Assembly (NCBI GenBank): GCA_046582565.1
Contig: JAYGED010000240.1
Span: 1-24,058 of the forward strand
From: JAYGED01 sp046582565
GTDB taxonomy: Bacteria > Pseudomonadota > Alphaproteobacteria > JAAXGF01
Direction: 5' to 3'
DNA length: 24,058 nt
Positions 7,473 to 13,166 of the stretch are shown piece by piece. Positions within the stretch are counted from its first letter, which is position 1; each line of letters opens with the position of its first letter. The notes beneath the pieces were generated by a model that did no database searches, was not told the DNA's origin, and saw nothing but the letters and a program-made list of their open reading frames with translations. The position numbers were made by a program, and so were the translations under genes.

Positions 7473-7787
7473 TTAGAATTCGATGGGAATGATCTTGCCG
7501 AGCCCGGACAGCTTGAGCATCTCCTTCACCTGGCCGCGAGGACGGCGAATAGTCAACTGCACATGCTTCGCCTGGGCCATGTCACTCATCAACACCAGCA
7601 TTTCCAGGCCGTAGAAATCCAAGCTGGTGAGTTTATTCAGGTCGAGCACGCAGCGGCCACCACCCATTTGATTGAAAATCTCTATCATCTCGCGGACGAC
7701 CGTCTTGTCGGGAGCGCTGAAATTGCCCATCAACTTGACTTCATGAGCCTTCTCGTTGCTTCGGAACTTGTAATCAAATTCACCCAA
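7473..7787 (-). CDS. STAS-domain protein (anti-sigma factor antagonist-like)
   Basis: 104 residues making a single STAS domain: HEVKLMGNFSAPDKTVVREMIEIF, RCVLDLNKLTSLDFYGLEMLVLM and the C-terminal IRRPRGQVKEMLKLSGLGKIIPI. STAS proteins of this class bind anti-sigma kinases or partner-switching proteins and are controlled by phosphorylation of a Ser/Thr in a D-S-S-G motif. Here the corresponding residues are D57-F58-Y59-G60, so the usual phosphoacceptor is absent. The only in-frame start is a TTG at 7787 with no clear ribosome binding site. An ATG at 7797 in another frame would read MKYIG and join EFDYKF if one G of the GGG at 7783-7785 (ccc on the plus strand) were removed, so the true start may be hidden by a one-base insertion. 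Confidence 0.8.
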   Translation of the reverse strand: MGEFDYKFRSNEKAHEVKLMGNFSAPDKTVVREMIEIFNQMGGGRCVLDLNKLTSLDFYGLEMLVLMSDMAQAKHVQLTIRRPRGQVKEMLKLSGLGKIIPIEF

Positions 7788-8099
7788 TGTATTTCATATC
7801 ATTGAGCGGCCGACCAGCGGCAAGACACTGATCAACAAGGAAACAATTCTGAGCAATACGGGGCTGCGGCGTGTCGCGCATGATCTGGGTCCTTTCGGTA
7901 GCCCCGCTACCTGACAAGCATGATCAGGCCGGAAGCTTTGCGCCCCATCGTCGCCGATGGTTTGCCGGTTCGAGGATCAACGAGCGTCGCCATTGATGAC
8001 GGCGACAACCCATACTGAGTTGTGATGGTACGGGAACAGTGTTTAAGAAACCGTGAAACGCGGCGAGGGAAAGCGCCGCTTTTCTCCCAATGCGCCACA
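7788..8099. other. Gene-free interval of about 310 bases
   Basis: No convincing coding sequence. A 63-codon frame on the minus strand (7907-8098) has no recognisable domain. Several short perfect hairpins occur: GGTAGC/GCTACC at 7897-7911 with a 3-base loop, an alternative pairing of CGGGGCT (7859-7865) with AGCCCCG (7900-7906), and CCTGA/TCAGG at 7910-7928. The right end holds a terminator-like hairpin listed separately. A small RNA is possible but not demonstrated. Confidence 0.4.
8060..8084 (+). terminator. Candidate intrinsic terminator (GC stem plus TTTTC)
   Basis: GCGGCG at 8060-8065 pairs with CGCCGC at 8074-8079 across an 8-base loop and is followed by TTTT at 8080-8083, the layout of a rho-independent terminator reading rightward. 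No protein gene lies upstream on the plus strand within the preceding 500 bases. Read leftward it follows the DUF6362 stop by about 20 bases but has a poor T tract (GTTTC), so it could instead end that minus-strand unit weakly. Confidence 0.4.
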
Positions 8100-8546
8100 C
8101 TAACCTTGCGTATTTAGGCCTTGCGAATTTAGTCGGGCGGCGATGTAGCGCAGCGCCGCCAGATACCAGGCGCGGCAGGTGTTGGGCGCCTTGCCGGCGA
8201 AGCGCGCGATCTTTCGCCACGACAGGCCGTTTGCTCGGCTCCACAGAATATGCTGGGCGTCGCGCGGCAACCAGCGCAGCCAGTCAAGGGTCTGATCGAG
8301 CCGGGTGATGGCTTCGGGTGCTGCCGGGCTGCGAGGCGGGCGATAACCGGCGCAGCCATAGGCTTCGTGGGCATCGTGGACATAATCGGGCCAGCTTGTG
8401 AGACGCCGCCGCATGGTCGGCGCCGGCACCCGGGCGAGCGTATCAACCGCTTCGATAATGCGATTCTCGACGCGGGTTTCGCTCCACGGGCCGGGCCCGC
8501 GTACATCCTCGGCACTTCGGTTGGTCGTCAGCGTCAACTCCTGCAT
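8100..8546 (-). CDS. DUF6362 family protein
   Basis: 148 residues from the ATG at 8546, which has AAGGAA 7 bases upstream; a longer frame starting at 8687 overlaps the upstream gene and is rejected. The sequence has the features I associate with DUF6362: WSETRVENRIIEAVDTLARVPA, then SWPDYVHDAHEAYG, PEAITRLDQTLDWLRWLPRDAQHILWSRANGLSWRKIARFAGKAPNTCRAWYLAALRYIAARLN. The last part reads like a sigma70 region 4-type helix-turn-helix (WRKIARFAGKAPNTCRAWYLAAL). Members occur in alphaproteobacteria and their phages and have no defined function that I know of. It follows the GcrA-like gene by about 50 bases on the same strand and probably shares its promoter and operators. A DNA-binding role is an inference from the helix-turn-helix. 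Confidence 0.75.
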   Translation of the reverse strand: MQELTLTTNRSAEDVRGPGPWSETRVENRIIEAVDTLARVPAPTMRRRLTSWPDYVHDAHEAYGCAGYRPPRSPAAPEAITRLDQTLDWLRWLPRDAQHILWSRANGLSWRKIARFAGKAPNTCRAWYLAALRYIAARLNSQGLNTQG

Positions 8547-8596
8547 GGCAAATTCCTTATCGGTTATGATTGGTCGCCCTTCCGCAAACCACGGTT

Positions 8597-8938
8597 TCAC
8601 ACCATGGCGCTTGTGAAGGGTCCATCCTCGAGGCAGCCGGGGCAGATGCGGTTGCCCGGATGGCTGCTGTCGAAACTCTCGCTGCAATACAGACAGCGGC
8701 GGCGGGCCCTCTGATCGGCCTGACCATGATCATGGCCGGATGCGCTCTTGCGCCGGGCCGGCAAGCCGCAGCCCTGGACGCGCAGCTTGTAAATCTTGCA
8801 TTCCACGGCCCGCGCGGTCTTGCCAAGGCGGCCGGCTATTTCGGAGGTGGTCAGCCCCTCACCCCAGTGCCGCCGCAACGTTTCAATGGTTTGTTCGGAC
8901 CAGCTGAAATTAAATGTTCTGTTTATATTCTTTTTCAT
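8597..8938 (-). CDS. GcrA-family regulator with C-terminal zinc ribbon
   Basis: 113 residues. The N-terminus (FSWSEQTIETLRRHWGEGLTTSEIAGRLGKTARAVECKIYKLRVQG, residues 11-56) matches the GcrA DNA-binding domain, where W-T-x-E-x-x-x-x-L-x-x-L-W and S-x-x-x-I-A-x-x-L-G are conserved. The C-terminus has four cysteines (82, 85, 99, 102) spaced CxxC-x13-CxxC, a zinc-ribbon arrangement. GcrA in Caulobacter binds sigma70 and N6-methylated GANTC sites to drive cell-cycle genes; small paralogues are common on phages and in prophage remnants, and this one is more like those. The ATG at 8938 lies only 13 bases from the nearest operator and has no clear ribosome binding site. Divergent from the XRE-S24 repressor gene, which likely controls it. 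Confidence 0.75.
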   Translation of the reverse strand: MKKNINRTFNFSWSEQTIETLRRHWGEGLTTSEIAGRLGKTARAVECKIYKLRVQGCGLPARRKSASGHDHGQADQRARRRCLYCSESFDSSHPGNRICPGCLEDGPFTSAMV

Positions 8939-8951
8939 ATTCTAGATATGA

Positions 8952-9029
8952 GGGAATAATCCCACTTTATAAAGGGGATTATTCCCATGTGCTATTCCCA
9001 ACGTATCAGTGCATAATGGGATTAATCAC
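8952..9029. promoter_or_regulatory. Operator cluster between GcrA-like and XRE-S24 genes
   Basis: Two 12-base dyads, GGGAATAATCCC (8952-8963) and GGGATTATTCCC (8975-8986), each fit GGGA-N4-TCCC and are exact reverse complements of one another. Their centres are 23 bases apart, about two helical turns. Between them lies CTTTATAAAG (8965-8974), which contains -10-like TATAAA in both directions. A third site, GGGATTAATCAC (9018-9029), differs at one base from the half-site pattern and sits just after a -10-like CATAAT (9012-9017), where transcription of the repressor gene would start. The layout matches an autoregulated repressor with divergent promoters. Binding by the adjacent S24 protein is an inference. 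Confidence 0.65.
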
Positions 9030-9062
9030 GTTACCCAGGGGATCGACCATAAGGAACGCGAT

Positions 9063-9722
9063 ATGGCCGGAGAGTTGGCGAACGAAATACGGAACAGAAT
9101 GGAGGCCGGCGGTTTCAATCAGAAATCCCTGGCCCGTGCCGCCGGGCTCAATGAGACCGCCGTGCGTGACATATTGATCGGCAAGTCCCGCCATCCGCGC
9201 CACGACACCATCCAAAAAATTGCCAGCGCCCTGCACTGCAAAGCTGCCACGCTGCTCGAGCCGGACATCACCATCGGGCCCGTCCCCGGCCATGAGAAGT
9301 ACGTCGATGAACTGGTTTTCGTGCCGACCTACGAAGTCGCCGCGGCGGCCGGCGACGGCATCGTGATCGACCATGAATATGAGACCGGGCGCCTCGCCTT
9401 CCGCCATGAATGGCTGCGCTCGGTGACAACGGCGACGCCCGACGATCTGGCGGTGATCACCGTGCATGGCGATTCCATGTTTCCCACCCTGGCCGACGGC
9501 GACACCATTCTGGTCGACCTCACCCAGCGCACGGTGGGGCGCGACGGCGTCTATATCGTGCGGTTCGGTGAATTCGTCCTGGTCAAACGCCTGCTCATCG
9601 ACCCGGTGCGGCGCGAGGTGACCATAAGCTGCGACAATGAAAACTATCCCCGCCTGGCCCCGGTCGACCCGATCGACGTGGACGTCGCCGGCCGGGTGAT
9701 CTGGGTCGGTCGGCGAATTTAG
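9063..9722 (+). CDS. XRE-family repressor with S24 (LexA/CI-like) autopeptidase domain
   Basis: 219 residues from the ATG at 9063, chosen because AAGGAA lies 7 bases upstream; an upstream GTG at 9009 would run through operator 3. Residues about 5-65 form an XRE/Cro-CI helix-turn-helix (NQKSLARAAGLNETAVRDILIGKSRHPRHDTIQKIASAL). Residues 85-219 are a S24 peptidase domain: candidate Ala-Gly cleavage site in YEVAAAAGDG (Ala96-Gly97), catalytic Ser138 in VHGDSMFPTL and catalytic Lys175 in FVLVKRL. Such repressors are inactivated by RecA-stimulated self-cleavage after DNA damage, so the module may be SOS-inducible. It probably represses itself and the divergent GcrA-like/DUF6362 unit through the dyads at 8952-9029. 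Its stop overlaps the stop of the convergent thioredoxin gene by 3 bases. Confidence 0.9.
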   Translation: MAGELANEIRNRMEAGGFNQKSLARAAGLNETAVRDILIGKSRHPRHDTIQKIASALHCKAATLLEPDITIGPVPGHEKYVDELVFVPTYEVAAAAGDGIVIDHEYETGRLAFRHEWLRSVTTATPDDLAVITVHGDSMFPTLADGDTILVDLTQRTVGRDGVYIVRFGEFVLVKRLLIDPVRREVTISCDNENYPRLAPVDPIDVDVAGRVIWVGRRI

Positions 9723-10294
9723 GGAAGCGCCGCCGCCTTCAGGGGCGGATCTTTGGTATAGCGGCGGATCAACTCCAGGGCCGCCGGGCTGTCCCACTCG
9801 GCGGCGCCGACCACCCGGCCTATTTCATTGCCGTGGCTGTCGATCAACAGGGTCGTCGGCAGGCCGATAATCGCCAACTGGCGGGACAGGCTAGAGCGCG
9901 GATCGTGATAACCCGCCATGTTGTTCAGGCCAAGCCGCTCAAAGAAAGGCTCGATCACAGCAGGATCGCGATCCTCGCTGATCAGCACGACCTCAAAGAC
10001 GGATTTATCAAACATCGCCTGCAATCGGTCGAGAGACGGCATCTCGCGCACGCAGGGCAGGCACCAGGTCGCCCAGAAATTCATCAACACCACGCGGCCG
10101 CGCTTGTCAGCCAAGGTGACCAGGGCGCCCTCGGTGTCGGTGAAACGGATATCGCGGTGCGCCGCCGGCGGCTCTGTCCACTGGAATCTAAGCGCCGCCT
10201 CGGCGCTGTCCGACGCTGCAATCACCGACGGAACACTTGATTGCGCCAGGAATGCCGCCACAATGGCCGAAAGAACGATTAAGTAACGCATCAT
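9719..10294 (-). CDS. TlpA-like thiol-disulfide oxidoreductase, exported
   Basis: 191 residues from the ATG at 10294 (a second ATG follows directly). The N-terminus MMRYLIVLSAIVAAFLAQSSVPSVIAASD is a signal peptide with a probable cleavage after an A-x-A-type site near residue 27. The rest is a TlpA/ResA-like thioredoxin fold: VVLMNFWATWCLPCVREMPSL has the redox CxxC (Cys78, Cys81), and the cis-proline region reads IGLPTTLLIDSHGNEIGR. It should act in the periplasm as a reductant, for example in cytochrome c maturation or repair of oxidised proteins; the partner is unknown. It is divergent from argH with only 21 bases between the two start codons, a pairing I believe is common in alphaproteobacteria. 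The much longer open frame upstream on this strand is a shadow of argH. Confidence 0.9.
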   Translation of the reverse strand: MMRYLIVLSAIVAAFLAQSSVPSVIAASDSAEAALRFQWTEPPAAHRDIRFTDTEGALVTLADKRGRVVLMNFWATWCLPCVREMPSLDRLQAMFDKSVFEVVLISEDRDPAVIEPFFERLGLNNMAGYHDPRSSLSRQLAIIGLPTTLLIDSHGNEIGRVVGAAEWDSPAALELIRRYTKDPPLKAAALP

Positions 10295-10315
10295 AAAGTC
10301 GAGTATAACGCCGCC

Positions 10316-11749
10316 ATGACCAGCAAAGCAAAGCACAAGCCGGTGAACAAAACCGGCGCAGACCCTCAATCCGTCAATCGGATGTGGGGCGGGCGCTTCG
10401 ACGCCGGAGCCGACGGCTTGATGGAAGAAATCAACGCCTCGATCGGCTTCGATCAGCGCCTCTATGCCCAGGATATCGAGGGCTCGCGGGCCCATTGCGC
10501 CATGCTGGTCGAGACCGGCATCATCTCGGGCGATGACGGCGCGGCTATCCAGGCAGGTCTCGACACCATCGAGTCGGAAATTGCCGCCGGCGAATTTACC
10601 TTCGACGCCGGCCTTGAAGATATCCATATGAACGTCGAAGCGCGCCTCACCGAGATTATCGGCGAGGCCGCCGGACGGCTGCACACCGCCCGCTCGCGCA
10701 ACGATCAGGTCGCCACCGACATTCGTCTGTGGCTGCGCGGCGAAATCGACCAGCTCGACGGGGAGATCACAGCGCTTCAGGCCGCCTTGATCGACCAGGC
10801 GGCGCAGCATGCGGAGACGGTGATGCCCGGCTTCACCCATCTGCAAGCGGCCCAGCCGGTTACCTTCGGCCATCATCTGATGGCCTATGTGGAGATGCTC
10901 GGCCGTGATCGCGGCCGCCTGGCCGATTGCCGCGCCCGGCTCAACGAGAGCCCCCTGGGCGCCGCCGCCCTGGCCGGCACGTCGTTTCCCATCGACCGGG
11001 AGATGACGGCGAAGGCGCTTGGTTTCGAGAGACCCATGGCGAATTCCATGGACGCCGTCTCCGACCGCGATTTCATCGTCGAATTCCTTAGCACCGCTTC
11101 GCTCGGCGCCATTCATCTGTCGCGCCTCGCCGAGGAGATCGTGATCTGGTCGAGCGCCCAGTTTAATTTTGTGCGTATGGCCGATCAATTCAGCACGGGA
11201 TCGTCGATCATGCCGCAGAAGCGCAATCCCGACGCCGCCGAGCTGGTGCGCGGCAAGGCCGGGCGGATCATCGGCGCCCAGACCGCCCTGATGGTCATGC
11301 TCAAGGGCCTGATGCTGACCTTTGCCAAGGACATGCAGGAAGACAAGGAGCCGCTGTTCGACGCCGCCGATAATTATTCGCTCTGTTTGCGGGCCATGAC
11401 CGGCATGGTGGGGACGATGACCGTCAATGCGCCAGCCATGCGCGCCGCCACCGACTTAGGCTTTATTACCGCGACGGACCTGGCCGACTGGCTGGTTCGC
11501 ATCGCCGGGCTGCCCTTCCGCCAGGCCCACCACGTGGTCGGGCGCATAGTGCATCTCGCCGAGGAGCGCGGCGTCGGCCTCGCCGATCTGCCGCTTGGCG
11601 CCATGGCCGAAATCGAGCCGGCCATCGACGAGCGGGTGTTCGAGGTGCTGACCGTCGAGCGTTCAGTGGCCAGCCGCGTAAGCCAGGGCGGTACCGCGCC
11701 CGAGCAGGTGCGCGCCGCCATCGCTGCCGCCCGGGAGCGCTATCTATGA
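10316..11749 (+). CDS. argH: Argininosuccinate lyase
   Basis: 477 residues, slightly longer than the usual 455-465 because of an N-terminal extension before NRMWGGRFDAGADGLM. The enzyme splits argininosuccinate into arginine and fumarate, the last step of arginine synthesis, as a cytoplasmic homotetramer. Visible family motifs are HTARSRNDQVATD, the region GFTHLQAAQPVTFGHH with the catalytic His, and the fumarase/ASL signature GSSIMPQKRNPD at 295-306 holding the mobile loop serine and Lys. First gene of an argH-lptM-lysA-DUF4175 operon; its TGA overlaps the lptM start codon (ATGA). The ribosome binding site is weak. No frame disruption or missing residue is seen. Confidence 0.97.
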   Translation: MTSKAKHKPVNKTGADPQSVNRMWGGRFDAGADGLMEEINASIGFDQRLYAQDIEGSRAHCAMLVETGIISGDDGAAIQAGLDTIESEIAAGEFTFDAGLEDIHMNVEARLTEIIGEAAGRLHTARSRNDQVATDIRLWLRGEIDQLDGEITALQAALIDQAAQHAETVMPGFTHLQAAQPVTFGHHLMAYVEMLGRDRGRLADCRARLNESPLGAAALAGTSFPIDREMTAKALGFERPMANSMDAVSDRDFIVEFLSTASLGAIHLSRLAEEIVIWSSAQFNFVRMADQFSTGSSIMPQKRNPDAAELVRGKAGRIIGAQTALMVMLKGLMLTFAKDMQEDKEPLFDAADNYSLCLRAMTGMVGTMTVNAPAMRAATDLGFITATDLADWLVRIAGLPFRQAHHVVGRIVHLAEERGVGLADLPLGAMAEIEPAIDERVFEVLTVERSVASRVSQGGTAPEQVRAAIAAARERYL

Positions 11750-11877
11750 GCCGCCGTATCGCCATGGTCGCTCTCGCCCTGCTGCTGCTCGGCGGGCTCT
11801 CCGCCTGTGGCCGCAAGGGCGCCCTTGAGCCGGCGCAGAGTTCTGTGACCATGCCTGGAACGCCGATAAGCACATGA
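11746..11877 (+). CDS. lptM: Small lipoprotein of the LptM (YifL) family
   Basis: 43 residues: MSRRIAMVALALLLLGG followed by the lipobox LSAC and then GRKGALEPAQ. Cys21 should be lipidated and the signal peptide removed by signal peptidase II. The short C-x-[KR]-x-G-x-L-x-x-P pattern after the cysteine is typical of LptM/YifL, which in Escherichia coli helps oxidative maturation of the LptD outer-membrane LPS translocon. Position between argH and lysA is the usual one for this gene in alphaproteobacteria. It overlaps both neighbours by 4 bases (ATGA at each end), pointing to translational coupling. The gene is short enough to be missed by automatic annotation. Confidence 0.85.
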   Translation: MSRRIAMVALALLLLGGLSACGRKGALEPAQSSVTMPGTPIST

Positions 11878-13166
11878 ATCATTTCGAGATGAAAAACGGC
11901 GCTCTGCATGCCGAGGAGGTGGCCATCGCCGATATAGCGGCGGCGGTTGGAACGCCTTTCTATTGCTATTCGATGGCCACCCTGGAGCGCCATTACCGGG
12001 TCTTCGCCGAGGCTTTTTCCGATGTCGATGCGACCGTCTGCTACGCCCTGAAAGCCAACGGCAACCAGGCGGTGGTTCGGATCTTCGCCAGCCTCGGCGC
12101 CGGCGCCGATGTGGTCTCGGGCGGCGAACTCAGACAGGCGCTCGCCGCCGGCGTGCCGGCAGAGCGCATTGTGTTCTCCGGCGTCGGCAAGACTGCCGAT
12201 GAGATGACTTTCGCCCTCGATGAGGGAATTCTCCAGTTCAACATCGAATCCCTTCCCGAGCTGGAGGTCCTGAACAGCCTAGCCGAGGCGCGTGGCCTTC
12301 GCGCACCTATCGCCCTGCGCGTCAATCCCGATGTGGACGCCAAGACCCACGCCAAAATTTCCACCGGCATGAGCCATAATAAATTCGGCATCGCCGCCGA
12401 TGACGCCCCTGCCGTTGCCCGTCATGCCGCCGGCTTGCCGGGGGTCGAGTTGATCGGGCTGGCCATGCATATCGGCTCGCAACTGACCGATCTCGGGCCC
12501 TACGAACTTGCCTTCAAACGCCTGGCGGAAATGACCCTGGCCCTGCGCGGCGAGGGCCACAAGATCGAGAGTCTCGATGTCGGCGGCGGCCTCGGCATCC
12601 GCTACCGCGACGAAACGCCGCCCGCGCCCGAGGCCTACGCAGAGATGGTCAAGCGCGCCATTGCCGGTCTCGATTGCAAGCTGCTGCTCGAGCCGGGCCG
12701 TATGATGGTCGGCAACGCCGGCGTCCTGGTGACCAAGGCGCTCTATATCAAGCAGAGCGGCGAGCGGCGCTTCGTCATCATCGATGCGGGCATGAACGAT
12801 CTTTTGCGCCCCGCCATGTATGACGGCTACCACGAGATCGAGACGGTGGCGGCGCCCGCTGAAGGCGACGCTGCCACGCCCGCCGATATCGTCGGCCCGA
12901 TCTGCGAATCCGGCGACACCTTCGCCAAGGACCGCCCCCTGCCAACGGTCGCGGCGGGGGATTTGCTGGCGATTCGCACGGCCGGAGCCTATGGTGCGAT
13001 CATGGCGTCGAGCTACAATATGCGGCCCCTGATTCCCGAAGTGCTGGTCAACGGCGAGCGCTTCGCGATCATCAGGCGGCGGCCCGAATTCGACGAAATG
13101 ACGGCCCTCGAAGCCCTGCCCGACTGGCTCACCGACAGCCGCCCGGCAAAACGCGGCGCGGCGTGA
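11874..13166 (+). CDS. lysA: Diaminopimelate decarboxylase
   Basis: 430 residues. A PLP enzyme of the alanine-racemase-like fold III that decarboxylates meso-diaminopimelate to lysine. The PLP-binding Lys is Lys60 in VCYALKANGN; the glycine-rich phosphate loop is seen at LDVGGGLGIRY; the substrate and dimer-interface region reads EPGRMMVGNAG; and the C-terminal active-site motif is GPICESGDTFAKDR with the conserved Cys donated across the dimer. Length is normal. It overlaps lptM at its start and the DUF4175 gene at its stop, so it is translated as part of one operon with argH, linking the last steps of arginine and lysine synthesis. Confidence 0.97.
   Translation: MNHFEMKNGALHAEEVAIADIAAAVGTPFYCYSMATLERHYRVFAEAFSDVDATVCYALKANGNQAVVRIFASLGAGADVVSGGELRQALAAGVPAERIVFSGVGKTADEMTFALDEGILQFNIESLPELEVLNSLAEARGLRAPIALRVNPDVDAKTHAKISTGMSHNKFGIAADDAPAVARHAAGLPGVELIGLAMHIGSQLTDLGPYELAFKRLAEMTLALRGEGHKIESLDVGGGLGIRYRDETPPAPEAYAEMVKRAIAGLDCKLLLEPGRMMVGNAGVLVTKALYIKQSGERRFVIIDAGMNDLLRPAMYDGYHEIETVAAPAEGDAATPADIVGPICESGDTFAKDRPLPTVAAGDLLAIRTAGAYGAIMASSYNMRPLIPEVLVNGERFAIIRRRPEFDEMTALEALPDWLTDSRPAKRGAA

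Noticed and set aside
7907..8098. 63-codon minus-strand frame (MAHWEKSGAF...) in the gene-free interval
   Set aside because: No recognisable domain, no ribosome binding site, and it ends with random-looking sequence; not enough support for a gene.
8952..8986. Inverted repeat read as a terminator
   Set aside because: It lies between two divergent starts and has no T tract; operator function fits better.
9009..9062. Upstream GTG start for the XRE-S24 gene
   Set aside because: It would place operator 3 inside the coding region and lacks a ribosome binding site; the ATG at 9063 has AAGGAA at the right distance.
9719..11188. 489-codon minus-strand frame covering argH and the thioredoxin gene
   Set aside because: Only its last 191 codons have a real protein signal (signal peptide and CxxC); the rest is antisense to argH.
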